Made by a program: the position numbers and the translations under genes. The notes beneath the pieces were generated by a model. The model was given only the letters and a program-made list of their open reading frames with translations, searched no databases and was not told the DNA's origin. DNA of 54,224 nt from an uncultured Mucispirillum sp. (lineage in GTDB: Bacteria > Chrysiogenota > Deferribacteres > Deferribacterales > Mucispirillaceae), in NCBI GenBank assembly GCA_944325215.1, contig CALUZC010000019.1, positions 1-54,224 of the forward strand. Reading direction: 5' to 3'. Below are positions 27,424 to 36,560 of this stretch, one piece after another (the stretch's first letter is position 1; each line of letters starts with the position of its first letter).

Positions 27424-30400
27424 TTAAATGCTTTTATAGCTATTTTTATCTAAATGAAGTAATAATGATAAATACACAAACTCATTAAAAATATTATACA
27501 GTTTATCCCATTTTACATTAACATCTATAATATTTAAAAACTCTAATATATTGCTCAGCAGTCCAAACCATAAACCATTAATATCAATATATTCTGTTTT
27601 TGAATATAAGCTACGATGAAGGATATGCATATATTCATCATTCCAGTTAATATCTTTAAAATATCCAAAAATTTCAGGATATGGCAGGCAGCACAAATTT
27701 CCATCAACCATATCTGCAACCTGCTCCGCCAAATAACCATTATCAATATAATATTTTAGATTAGACTCTTTAAGATATTTATATGTCTGATTATCTTCAT
27801 CTATATAATTTTTATTATCTTCGTGCAGTGTGTATAAAATATTATGTTTATCTAGTTCTTTTATAAATTCTTTATCGCTTTTATCAACTTCTATTACTTC
27901 GAACTTATGTATGGTCAACAAGATTATTAAACTTTCTTTATGAATAGAATACATGATATTAACAATATCATCATACCGAATAGCACTACCTACACTTCTT
28001 CTTACTTGATGAAGAACTTCATCAACATTAAAATATTTTAACTGCTCAGGTTTTAATTCATCTATTCTAATGTAATCCATATATTTCCGTATTTGATTAA
28101 TATTATCTTCCCAAAATTTTGTATCTTTATTAATTAAATATGATGTAAAAATATGACGAATTCCTTTTTCTGACCGTTCCATAAAAGATTTTAATATTTC
28201 AAATGATGCATGACAATGTACTTGTTTTTTCTGTTCAAATAAATCTAATGCTCGATATATATTTATTACCGTATAATCTTTCCTAAAAAAATACATTATC
28301 CATGCATAATTTAATGCATAAATATCTATATCTTTATTTAAAAGATATGCGAGTCTAATTAGGTTATTTGCTAAATGTAATACTTTATATGACCGTAAAT
28401 GCGACCATGCTTGTAACTTATGAAGAAATGGTTCATTCCAATCAATAATATGATTTGGTGCTATCATATCAATATCATTTTTTATAATACGTAATTTACC
28501 ACTAAAGAGTTTATCTATTTTATTTTTATCAATCAAGGCATGGAAATATGTATTATCATTATCAATATATTTCTGAAATTCTCTATAATATATATTATTT
28601 GATTTATGTAAAAAATTTAAAGAAATAAGATAATTATCCAAAATATCATATGAATATATATTATTATACATCAAACGAGATAAAATATCTTCTATTTTCT
28701 CTTGATGAGTTTCAATATCTATTAAAAGAGATTCTATATAAATATTATAATTTGTTTCTTGCATAAGTATGATATTTGATTTTATTTCATATAATATGTT
28801 CCACATAACTCCTTGACTATATACAGTGTCTTCAAGATTATTCTCCTTAGATAGACTCTTTTGCTGGTATAATAGTAAATTATACACTAAATTTTCATAT
28901 CCTTCCAAATCAACTCTATCTAATGTATTATAAATCAATACAAAAGTATAAGATTCATATATATCTAATACTTTTTCCGTATATTCTAACTGAATACGTA
29001 AATAATTATAAAATTCTTTAATAGATTCAATATCTAATGTATTATTTAATAAATCTTTTAATGCAGTAAAAGAGGAATATTTTTTTATAAGTTCTTTTAT
29101 AAATTCAGTTCCTAATTTAAAATGATTTAATCTTGATATAAAATTGATGTTTCCTTGTAAAACACTGCCCTTCACATAAGTAGATACCTTATTCTGCATA
29201 TTAATTAATTCTGTCTTATCATTACAACGTTCTCTAAGATAAGTATTAAAACTATCATGAAATAAAGATACTCTATTTAATAAGTATGTAAAAAAATATG
29301 GATATTTATCAATAAATTCTTTTATATATTTATATTCATTTTGTAATATATTTGAAAGTTCTTCATAAGTATAGAATGAGTTATTACAAAGAAAAACATT
29401 TAATGATATTGAAAGCTTGGAATCAACAACACTGCTATAATATTCATCTAAACTATTTAATTTATCAATATCTGATACTTTATTATTTTTTTTATAATCC
29501 TCAGCAATATATTTTGTAATAAGTGGATAACCTTGTGATATTTCATATATTTGGTAGCATATACTCCAGTCTGTAATATTATATATTTCATTTAAAAATT
29601 TATAAACATCATCTATTAGCCAGTTTTGCATTTGGTATTGTTTATATTTAATTTTCAAAGCAAGTGGGCGTGAAAATATTATAGCTTGAATATGATGCTG
29701 CTCTAATTTTTCTATTAATTTCATAAAGCTCTTAAAATCTTCAGATTTACCGTAACGCTCTAAATGATCTAAACCATCAATAAGTAAAACACATTGCTTT
29801 TTAGCTAATAAATCTATTATCTCTTCTTCAGAGCATATTTGATAAGTATGTGTTAGCTGCCTGCCTATATCTTCTAAAAAATTTTCATAGTGAAGTCTAG
29901 CATCATAGTCAGGATCAGTACTATTTATCCAAAACCTATATAATACAGATTCCCTATTCTTCTCTTTTAGTGTTTTTTCAATCATACTACATACGTGACT
30001 TTTTCCTTTACCTGGTTCACCAACAACAAAATTGATATATGCATTAAATTCATTTAGATAAGATTTATCAAAATATATTGTTTTATCTAATAAGTCAGTT
30101 GAGAATAATTGTATTGGAGGTAAATCTTTTAATTCAATTTTTAGGTTACGTTTATGAATTTGTTTATCATAAAATCTAGTTATTTCTAGTATACGCTCAT
30201 CTGGGTATTTAAGATTATCAAGTATAGTTACTATTTTTGTATCATCAATTGGAATAATAATAACATTTCCCTGTTTTATAGCAGGTAAACCATAAAAATT
30301 ATAATTACTTTCAATAACTTCACTAGAATGATAAATGACAACCATTTTTTCATTTTCAAGCAACTGAATACATTTATCTAAAATTTTGATAGTATTGTTA

Positions 30401-30630
30401 CCTATTTTTATTTTATCAAGTGTTAGATTTTTATAATTTTTTACTTGAATCTTATATATGTTATCATTATCATATATAGTAATATCATCAAACTTATCAT
30501 CAGGCTCTGATATTCTTTCTATCTCAACTTTCTGCATTTCTCTATGGTAATCCATCATAAAAACAAAATAACAACCTATTTTATTTTGAAATGAGTATCC
30601 TATAAATGCATTTGCGGCAAGTTTAGGCAT
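27424..30630 (-). CDS. Nuclease-NTPase (STAND/NACHT-like) defence protein
   Basis: A protein of about 1068 residues. The N-terminus resembles a PD-(D/E)xK nuclease of the Cap4/Mrr-like kind: FDDITIY (about 47) followed by IYKIQVKNY (about 60-68), the D...QxK pair. A P-loop NTPase follows: GEPGKGKSH (Walker A, about 203-211), VLLIDGLDHLERYG (Walker B, about 283), then a winged-helix-like part and a long helical C-terminus of about 650 residues without clear repeats that may sense a trigger. This is the layout of Avs-like abortive-infection proteins. The ATG at 30630 (MPKLAANAF) is preferred; the longer start at 30648 lies within the truncated KAP reading frame. The prediction of nuclease activity rests on few residues. 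Confidence 0.75.
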   Translation of the reverse strand: MPKLAANAFIGYSFQNKIGCYFVFMMDYHREMQKVEIERISEPDDKFDDITIYDNDNIYKIQVKNYKNLTLDKIKIGNNTIKILDKCIQLLENEKMVVIYHSSEVIESNYNFYGLPAIKQGNVIIIPIDDTKIVTILDNLKYPDERILEITRFYDKQIHKRNLKIELKDLPPIQLFSTDLLDKTIYFDKSYLNEFNAYINFVVGEPGKGKSHVCSMIEKTLKEKNRESVLYRFWINSTDPDYDARLHYENFLEDIGRQLTHTYQICSEEEIIDLLAKKQCVLLIDGLDHLERYGKSEDFKSFMKLIEKLEQHHIQAIIFSRPLALKIKYKQYQMQNWLIDDVYKFLNEIYNITDWSICYQIYEISQGYPLITKYIAEDYKKNNKVSDIDKLNSLDEYYSSVVDSKLSISLNVFLCNNSFYTYEELSNILQNEYKYIKEFIDKYPYFFTYLLNRVSLFHDSFNTYLRERCNDKTELINMQNKVSTYVKGSVLQGNINFISRLNHFKLGTEFIKELIKKYSSFTALKDLLNNTLDIESIKEFYNYLRIQLEYTEKVLDIYESYTFVLIYNTLDRVDLEGYENLVYNLLLYQQKSLSKENNLEDTVYSQGVMWNILYEIKSNIILMQETNYNIYIESLLIDIETHQEKIEDILSRLMYNNIYSYDILDNYLISLNFLHKSNNIYYREFQKYIDNDNTYFHALIDKNKIDKLFSGKLRIIKNDIDMIAPNHIIDWNEPFLHKLQAWSHLRSYKVLHLANNLIRLAYLLNKDIDIYALNYAWIMYFFRKDYTVINIYRALDLFEQKKQVHCHASFEILKSFMERSEKGIRHIFTSYLINKDTKFWEDNINQIRKYMDYIRIDELKPEQLKYFNVDEVLHQVRRSVGSAIRYDDIVNIMYSIHKESLIILLTIHKFEVIEVDKSDKEFIKELDKHNILYTLHEDNKNYIDEDNQTYKYLKESNLKYYIDNGYLAEQVADMVDGNLCCLPYPEIFGYFKDINWNDEYMHILHRSLYSKTEYIDINGLWFGLLSNILEFLNIIDVNVKWDKLYNIFNEFVYLSLLLHLDKNSYKSI

Positions 30631-30781
30631 AGTATATTCCCCAGTCACCAGAAACAGATATTACTAAATGATGATTTATTCTAGTAGAAAGTAATGCGTC
30701 AGTCCATTCCTCAACCAATGCTTTTCTATTTAAATAATCTGGCTCAAATGCTTTTGTAATATTATGGCTGTTTTCTGGCAT
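30623..30781 (-). pseudogene. N-terminal fragment of a KAP-family P-loop NTPase
   Basis: A 52-codon frame with its own ATG. It reads 'FEPDYLNRKALVEEWTDALL' and then HHLVISVSGDWGIYYA-stop. KAP NTPases begin the same way and continue GDWGxGKT, so the frame is a KAP gene cut off within Walker A. Its stop overlaps the ATG of the nuclease-NTPase gene (30628-30630), a spacing that could couple translation. It is probably the scar of a recombination that replaced a KAP gene by the present one. A functional leader peptide is possible but less likely. Confidence 0.7.
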
Positions 30782-30810
30782 AATGTATCCTTAAAAATAT
30801 ATAGCATAAG

Positions 30811-31617
30811 CTAATCAAATATTTTACTATATATTCTATTAAAATAATCTGGAACAACAAACTTCTCTCGTCTTGCCTGATTAATAAAATCTTGTAAAAT
30901 CTGAAGCTGTAATATAATGAACTCATTATGCTGCTTATTCATTTCTTGCTCTATTCTATTTATAACTATATATGTATTCTGATATAAAGCTGCTTTTTTT
31001 AGGTAGTTTAAAGTTAAAACAAATACATATTGCATAATAGGTACTAGTATTAATGCAAAATCAATAAAATTAATTTCACCTATAATATAACATGCTATAC
31101 TTATTAATAAAAAAGATATATATACAAATAATATATACAATCTATTCATGAGGTAACTCCAATTAATATTACTAAGTTGACAATAAAATATCTGTTCATA
31201 ATTAGAACAATATTGCTTATCCTCATACCAATCCATAAAAGCTTCACTTGTATTATTATAATTACCAGATAAAGCATGAATATACACAATAGAAGAATTT
31301 GTAGTAAAACTTTTTTGTTGCAATAACTCATTAAATATAACTACATCAATATATTCTTGAATAGTCGCTCCTCTTACTATTTTTTCTATTCTCATTTGTT
31401 GTAAAACAATATTAAACACAAAACCAAACAAACTAATTACTAATAAATACTCTTTATAATTGTTTTGATGTAGCACAATAACAGAAACTATAATTAAAAC
31501 TAAAATAATAGATTTATTTATAAAATCTATTCTTTTACTTACACTATAATATTTATTCTGAACTGCTATCAAACGAAGTATGTCAGTACTATTTTGTACA
31601 TCAGATAAAGCACTCAT
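30811..31617 (-). CDS. S-4TM-family putative pore-forming CBASS effector
   Basis: A 268-residue membrane protein with two pairs of transmembrane helices (about 35-52, 57-73, 157-178, 181-203) separated by a cytoplasmic segment, and a helical C-terminus. The beginning ('DVQNSTDILRLIAVQNKYYS') and the four-helix layout match the S-4TM family, which in CBASS systems is thought to open the membrane when a cyclic oligonucleotide is made. Substrate and pore are inferred. It lies 34 bases after the CD-NTase gene in the same operon, which strongly supports the pairing. GAGG precedes the ATG at 31617. Confidence 0.8.
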   Translation of the reverse strand: MSALSDVQNSTDILRLIAVQNKYYSVSKRIDFINKSIILVLIIVSVIVLHQNNYKEYLLVISLFGFVFNIVLQQMRIEKIVRGATIQEYIDVVIFNELLQQKSFTTNSSIVYIHALSGNYNNTSEAFMDWYEDKQYCSNYEQIFYCQLSNINWSYLMNRLYILFVYISFLLISIACYIIGEINFIDFALILVPIMQYVFVLTLNYLKKAALYQNTYIVINRIEQEMNKQHNEFIILQLQILQDFINQARREKFVVPDYFNRIYSKIFD

Positions 31618-31651
31618 ATTTTATCCTCATTACTAATAACTCTTTAATTAA

Positions 31652-32614
31652 CTAATTTTTCATCATACTGCATAGACCTAAATCATCCATAATGTCATAA
31701 TAAATATCAACATAGAAATTTTTCAATATATCTTTTAGATAATCACAACACGCATCTCTATTATCTATATTATTTATATTGCCTTGAATTCCTTTTAAAT
31801 CTTCAAAATCATTACCTATATTATTCATAATGTAGTTTAAAATATTTATAGTGTCATGATAATATCTATACACCAATTTACAATCAGAAGATAATAAGTA
31901 TTTAATAATATAAGATTCAAGCAAATATGACTGTATTTTTTTGCCATATATTTCATTTAACTTTTTAATAAATCGTATTAATTGTAGTGCATAATTACCA
32001 TATTTGTTTTTAATCCTTATAATATAATGCTTATCTATTCTTGGATCAGTTTTTTTCCATCCTCCTTTTCCATTTGGTATTATATAATAATCTCTATTAT
32101 ATACATCTTTCACTGTATGAAAAGCTGGTACAATATCAAAACTCCACTCATAACTTGTCAAATTCAATGTTACAGCTTCTCCATTTCTATGTATATCAGA
32201 TTTTGTATAGAAAGCTATGTTTTTAACCGTTTTTTTAAATCTATTTAAAACTCTAGAACTATTTAACATTCCATTTTCATCACAACATGATTTTTGTAAT
32301 TCATCTGCATACATCTCATTGATATGAATCTCTATATCATCCCACTTATATTCAGTATATATCGCACCATTAGCACGCAATATAATCATAAGATCAATAT
32401 CATCAAGTTGTTGACATTGTGTTTTCCTAGCAAATGAACCAAAGTGACCAGTAAAATATTGTTCATTGCTACCCATAAAATCAAATGCTCCATCTCTACC
32501 AAGGTTAGCAAAATTTTTCAATAAATTATCTCTGCTTTTTTTTGCTTTAGTAACAACATCTGGGTTTAAATCTACTTCATTTTCTATATATTTTTGTATT
32601 ATGTAATTATCCAT
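31652..32614 (-). CDS. CD-NTase (SMODS-type) second-messenger synthase
   Basis: A 320-residue nucleotidyltransferase of the cGAS/DncV-like superfamily. The active site is complete: GS at 59-60 (HFGSFARKT), DDID with Asp72 and Asp74, and third Asp160 in WSFDIVPAF. A helical C-terminal part suits the SMODS family. It would make a cyclic di- or oligonucleotide upon infection; which one cannot be told. It lies directly upstream of the S-4TM effector and 46 bases after the XRE-ImmA regulator. No ubiquitin-like (Cap2/Cap3) or HORMA/TRIP13 genes are present, so this is a minimal type I CBASS. Confidence 0.88.
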   Translation of the reverse strand: MDNYIIQKYIENEVDLNPDVVTKAKKSRDNLLKNFANLGRDGAFDFMGSNEQYFTGHFGSFARKTQCQQLDDIDLMIILRANGAIYTEYKWDDIEIHINEMYADELQKSCCDENGMLNSSRVLNRFKKTVKNIAFYTKSDIHRNGEAVTLNLTSYEWSFDIVPAFHTVKDVYNRDYYIIPNGKGGWKKTDPRIDKHYIIRIKNKYGNYALQLIRFIKKLNEIYGKKIQSYLLESYIIKYLLSSDCKLVYRYYHDTINILNYIMNNIGNDFEDLKGIQGNINNIDNRDACCDYLKDILKNFYVDIYYDIMDDLGLCSMMKN

Positions 32615-32660
32615 AATTATACCTTATCCACATTATAATGACTAAACATAATAATTTTAA

Positions 32661-33827
32661 TTATCTCCTAATATCTTTTATTGACAGCATTTCTGCCTGT
32701 TTTTTAACTTTTAGCATATCCTCTGGTAAATCTAAAATCTTTTCTAATTCTTTATGATTTAAATATACTCCTTTCATATTAAGTTGTTCTATAAAAAGAG
32801 ATGGCGTTAAAACTTTATGTTCAAATAACAACTTAATCGCTGCTTGTAATAATGTTTCATGTATTACCCCTGGTCTATCAATTGGTTCATGCTTTCTCCA
32901 ACCATTTGCACTTATAGTTCTATATAATGAAGAATATGTATAATCATCTATTATATTTAAATCTTTAGCTCTACGAACGGCAGCTTGAATAGATACATTA
33001 AAATAATTAGCTACAGGTATAAAAAATCTTGGTTTAAATGCTATAAGATTACATAATTTATCATAAGCATTACTGGCAGGCATTAAAAAAGCACTTGCAA
33101 ATCTATTCGCATCTTTTTCTATCTTATTAAAATATGCTGAATACTGTTCTTTTGAGAGTCCTTTATGTAATATAATATGACCTAGTTCATGTGCAATATC
33201 AAAGTTTATTCGACTTTGTGATTTTGTTTCTAATACATCTACAAAATGAACAATAGAACCGTTATTGACTTTAACACTTGTACTAAAAGCATCTATTTTT
33301 TCATTTTTACTATAATTTTTTATTATAAATATTCCATTACGCTCAAGCAAATCTTGTATATTGTTTATTGGCCTATCACCTATATCCCAAAACTGTCTTA
33401 AACACATAGCAATATCTTCTATTACATTAAAGTTATCCTCGGCTTTAAAATCATACTTTTCCAATAAAGCATTAGGAATATTGAATACTGGAAAATTGAC
33501 ATAACTCTCTAATACTTCATATATATATGTTATATATAACAAACTTTCAGCTATTGATTGTCTATCTTTTTCTATTGTTGATTTTAAAGCTCTAAAAAAT
33601 ACCGTTTGATTATCTACTTTTGCAATCATACCTTTATCAAAAAACTCTACAGGAAAATCTAATGCTTGCATAAGTTTCATTTTATTTTCTGGAGTAAGAG
33701 CTCTTTTATTGTTTTCATATGCAGACAATGTTTGTTTAGATATACCAGTCAACTCAGCTAATTCAGTAATGGAATGCCCTCTATATATACGAGCACTTTT
33801 TATATTTGCACCAATATTTATATCCAT
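32661..33827 (-). CDS. XRE helix-turn-helix / ImmA-IrrE metallopeptidase
   Basis: A 388-residue regulator. The N-terminal Cro/C1 HTH ('GHSITELAELTGISKQTLSA', about 15-35) is followed by a linker and an ImmA/IrrE zinc peptidase with FDIAHELGHIILH (HExxH, about 214-226). Such proteins bind an operator and are inactivated, or cut a repressor, upon DNA damage. The separate CapH repressor and CapP ImmA peptidase control CBASS in this way, and a fused form next to a CD-NTase is a natural equivalent. I use the ATG at 33827 (GAGGAA seven bases before) rather than a TTG at 33845 that overlaps the terminator hairpin. It lies downstream of the 33907-34632 gene. Confidence 0.88.
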   Translation of the reverse strand: MDINIGANIKSARIYRGHSITELAELTGISKQTLSAYENNKRALTPENKMKLMQALDFPVEFFDKGMIAKVDNQTVFFRALKSTIEKDRQSIAESLLYITYIYEVLESYVNFPVFNIPNALLEKYDFKAEDNFNVIEDIAMCLRQFWDIGDRPINNIQDLLERNGIFIIKNYSKNEKIDAFSTSVKVNNGSIVHFVDVLETKSQSRINFDIAHELGHIILHKGLSKEQYSAYFNKIEKDANRFASAFLMPASNAYDKLCNLIAFKPRFFIPVANYFNVSIQAAVRRAKDLNIIDDYTYSSLYRTISANGWRKHEPIDRPGVIHETLLQAAIKLLFEHKVLTPSLFIEQLNMKGVYLNHKELEKILDLPEDMLKVKKQAEMLSIKDIRR

Positions 33828-33843
33828 TATTAATTCCTCAGTC

Positions 33844-33883
33844 AAAAAATTTTCCTATGAAGAAATATCACTTCATAGGAAAA
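33844..33883 (-). terminator. Strong hairpin terminator between partner gene and regulator
   Basis: A perfect 13-bp stem (TTTTCCTATGAAG, 33850-33862, with CTTCATAGGAAAA, 33871-33883) and an 8-base loop, followed on the minus strand by six T. It ends the transcript of the 33907-34632 gene just before the regulator's Shine-Dalgarno, so the regulator may be expressed mainly by read-through or from its own promoter. Confidence 0.8.
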
Positions 33884-33906
33884 ATATCAACAATTTATTA
33901 CAGATA

Positions 33907-34632
33907 CTATACAGCAGTATCTTTTATTGTAACTTTTGGAGAAGTATTTATACTTTCTTTAATAGATACTTTATTTTCTGTATTATTTACTGTATCTTCA
34001 TAAACAAAATCTGAATCTCTATGGAATATCTGCATCTTCATCGTTCTATTGGTTTCACTATTATGCAATACAAGATTAACATACACAATGCCATTCTTGT
34101 CTTTTTTATACACTATAATAAAATGAGTATATTGTTTCATTTTTTCAACTAAATCTCCATATATGGTTTCATACACCCATTTAATTGAATTCTTTTCTCC
34201 AACATTAGCTGTATTAAATTCATTTAAAAAATCTTCTACAGTAGGTGTTGTAGCAATATATTTTTTAAGCTTACCGGTATTATTATTTTGCATAATTAAG
34301 GTTGCTTGCAAATAATGAGGCTGTACTCCTACTTTTTTTGCTGTTCTTTTATAAGTAGACTCTGACATAAAAGAATAAACACATTTATTGGTATCATCTA
34401 AAACATATAATATATCCCATTGACCTCTTCTAAAAATATGAGATTTCAATCCTGTATTATCACATAGTAAATCTATGTTTTTATTAAGCTCATCTGTAAA
34501 AATAGAATGGAAGCTATTATATATTTTGGTATATCCTTGCTTTATACCATAAGCTTTTGCATTTTTATATGCATTTTTTAATACTTCTACTGAAGAAGAT
34601 ATAAAGTTTTTATTATGATTTAAGGTTGTCAT
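33907..34632 (-). CDS. Unknown protein paired with the XRE-ImmA regulator (DUF5986-like)
   Basis: A 241-residue soluble protein. I do not recognise it with certainty; its layout resembles what I remember of DUF5986 proteins, which are often encoded next to XRE-ImmA genes. No signal peptide or membrane helix. The centre carries a segment 'RRGQWDILYVLDDTNKCVYS' and the C-terminal 40 residues are low-complexity. AAGGAG six bases before the ATG and a strong terminator after the gene suggest high expression. It could be the sensor or proteolytic target of the ImmA peptidase, or an independent toxin held in check by the HTH protein. Confidence 0.55.
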   Translation of the reverse strand: MTTLNHNKNFISSSVEVLKNAYKNAKAYGIKQGYTKIYNSFHSIFTDELNKNIDLLCDNTGLKSHIFRRGQWDILYVLDDTNKCVYSFMSESTYKRTAKKVGVQPHYLQATLIMQNNNTGKLKKYIATTPTVEDFLNEFNTANVGEKNSIKWVYETIYGDLVEKMKQYTHFIIVYKKDKNGIVYVNLVLHNSETNRTMKMQIFHRDSDFVYEDTVNNTENKVSIKESINTSPKVTIKDTAV

Positions 34633-34659
34633 AATTTTTCTCCTTATAAATATACTATA

Positions 34660-34688
34660 TCAATAAACGATTTTGTTATAAGTGTCAA
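34660..34688 (-). promoter_or_regulatory. Putative promoter of the 33907-34632 gene, with nearby palindrome
   Basis: TTGACA (34683-34688) stands 17 bases before TATTGA (34660-34665), a weak -10. The palindrome ATATGCATAT at 34695-34704 lies just upstream and may be an operator for the XRE protein. The rest of 34705-34982 is AT-rich and I see no gene in it. Confidence 0.4.
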
Positions 34689-34982
34689 GAAAAAATATGC
34701 ATATCTATTATTTTGTCTACAATAAATCTTATAATAATAAAAATAATATTAAACAACTTTATTTTAATACCTTAATAGAATACAAATATTGTTTTTAATA
34801 TAATTAGTAAACATACAATACTTATTGAGTAACTTCAATTCTATAACTTCTTCTTTTGGATAAATATACCGCTTAATTAAAAAATACATATATATACTTT
34901 AAATTACTATATTATAGAAAATAAAGCTAAATATCTCTATTTTTAATCCTATCCAATACCCACAACCACCTATACCACATAT

Positions 34983-36389
34983 CTACCCATCTAATGCTGC
35001 AACCATATCTTCATATGTTACCAGCCGCACATTTTCCATTTTCTCTGCTCTGTTTTTGAGTGCATCAGTAAAGCCAGATTTAGAAAATAAGTAGTAATAC
35101 TTTTCATATTTAAAATTCATGCTTTTATCTATCAAGTTATCAAGCACATCTACATCTGCTTTTTTATTAGTCCATTTACATTCGCCAAATAGAGCTCTGT
35201 TTTCATTATCTGTTCCAAAAATATCTATCTCTATCTGTGTTTTACTAATATTACTTGTACCCCACCATCTGCCTATATCATTAAAAGATACTTCACTTTT
35301 GCCCATACGCAGTATTTGCCACATATAATCAATACATATATTTTCAAATACTAAGCCCATATATTTTGAAATATTCTGCTCTATATATTTATATACATTA
35401 TCTACTGCACCCTTAGATATGGCAGACATATTTGGCTGAATAAACCTGTACCAAAACCTAAACATATTATCAGTAATAGAATATGTTGTTTTTTTGCTTT
35501 TATCTTCACCTATCGGTATTTCTTTTTTTACTATACCTAATGATATTAAGTTTTTTATATACATAGAGCATATACTTGTCTGCTCCCATGTTTTAGAAGA
35601 TATTTCTGAACGTTTCATATATCCACCTGCAATAGCTGATATTATAGAATTATAAACAGCAGGCTCTCTCATTTCCTGTTTTAAAAAATTCACTGGTTCT
35701 TCATACATAAAAGATGATGTATCTAAAAATATATTTTTGATATTTTCTTCTAATGTAATCTTATCATTTATCTGCAACAGATACTGTGGAGTGCCTCCTA
35801 CAATTCCATAAGCTAATGCTTTATCTTCATTTGAAAAATTTTCTATATATGCAGCTGATTCAAAAAAATTTAATGGGTTAATTTGTAATTGAGCTGTCCG
35901 CCTGCCATATAAAGGTGCTTTATATGATAAAACATTATCTTCCATATAAAACATAGATGAACCACATAAGATAATATATAATTTTGATGTATCTTTATAT
36001 TTATCAATTAGATATTGCAGTGTAGAGGCAAGACTTTTAGATTCTTTTGCAATATATGGGTATTCATCAATACATAATATTAATCTTTTATGCTGTGCTT
36101 TCTCAAACACAAACTCTAATGCAGACTGGTAAGAATCATATACTGGTGCTGTGCCGTAAAAATTTTCAGTCTGTTCCCATACAGCCTTACTAAAATTTTC
36201 TAAATTCTGTTTTTCATTACCTTCTATACCTGTAAAATATACAGCATCTTTATCTTTTATAAACTCTTTTATAACACTTGTTTTGCCTACACGCTTTCTG
36301 CCATACATAACTATACATTGAAATGTATCAGTCTGATAATGCTTATTTAATACCGATAATTCTTTCTGCCTGCCTATAAATATATTCAC
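34983..36389 (-). CDS. Archaeal-type AAA ATPase with DUF234-like nuclease domain
   Basis: A 468-residue protein of the archaeal ATPase group. The N-terminal AAA domain has Walker A MYGRKRVGKTSVIKEF (about 29-44) and Walker B LILCIDEYPYIAKES (about 100-115). A winged helix follows at about 260-310. The C-terminal DUF234 part has a restriction-like 'QIEIDIFGTDNENRALFGEC' then KW, that is D...ExK, so it is a possible nuclease. The start codon is GTG at 36389, with only a weak GGTGAA upstream. Such ATPases are abundant in anaerobes with unknown roles. A broken relative lies at 11708-11795. It diverges from the DUF4143 ATPase across a long AT palindrome. Confidence 0.85.
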   Translation of the reverse strand: MNIFIGRQKELSVLNKHYQTDTFQCIVMYGRKRVGKTSVIKEFIKDKDAVYFTGIEGNEKQNLENFSKAVWEQTENFYGTAPVYDSYQSALEFVFEKAQHKRLILCIDEYPYIAKESKSLASTLQYLIDKYKDTSKLYIILCGSSMFYMEDNVLSYKAPLYGRRTAQLQINPLNFFESAAYIENFSNEDKALAYGIVGGTPQYLLQINDKITLEENIKNIFLDTSSFMYEEPVNFLKQEMREPAVYNSIISAIAGGYMKRSEISSKTWEQTSICSMYIKNLISLGIVKKEIPIGEDKSKKTTYSITDNMFRFWYRFIQPNMSAISKGAVDNVYKYIEQNISKYMGLVFENICIDYMWQILRMGKSEVSFNDIGRWWGTSNISKTQIEIDIFGTDNENRALFGECKWTNKKADVDVLDNLIDKSMNFKYEKYYYLFSKSGFTDALKNRAEKMENVRLVTYEDMVAALDG

Positions 36390-36400
36390 TTCACCAATTT

Positions 36401-36435
36401 TACTATATTATAATTTAGTATATTATAATATAGTA
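36401..36435. promoter_or_regulatory. AT palindrome between divergent ATPase genes
   Basis: Perfect 14-bp inverted repeat (TACTATATTATAAT / ATTATAATATAGTA) with a 7-base spacer, 12 bases before the DUF234 gene's GTG. Its place and symmetry suggest an operator, perhaps autoregulation; its arms also contain TATAAT-like -10 boxes on both strands. Confidence 0.5.
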
Positions 36436-36560
36436 AATTTAGTTTGATAATAGTTTTTTATATAATATAAATAGACTTGTATTTTTCATTACTTATATAT
36501 ATAATAAAAGTGTGATTTATATACACTAAATATGCAATAAAAATGTGATAAGGTATATGC

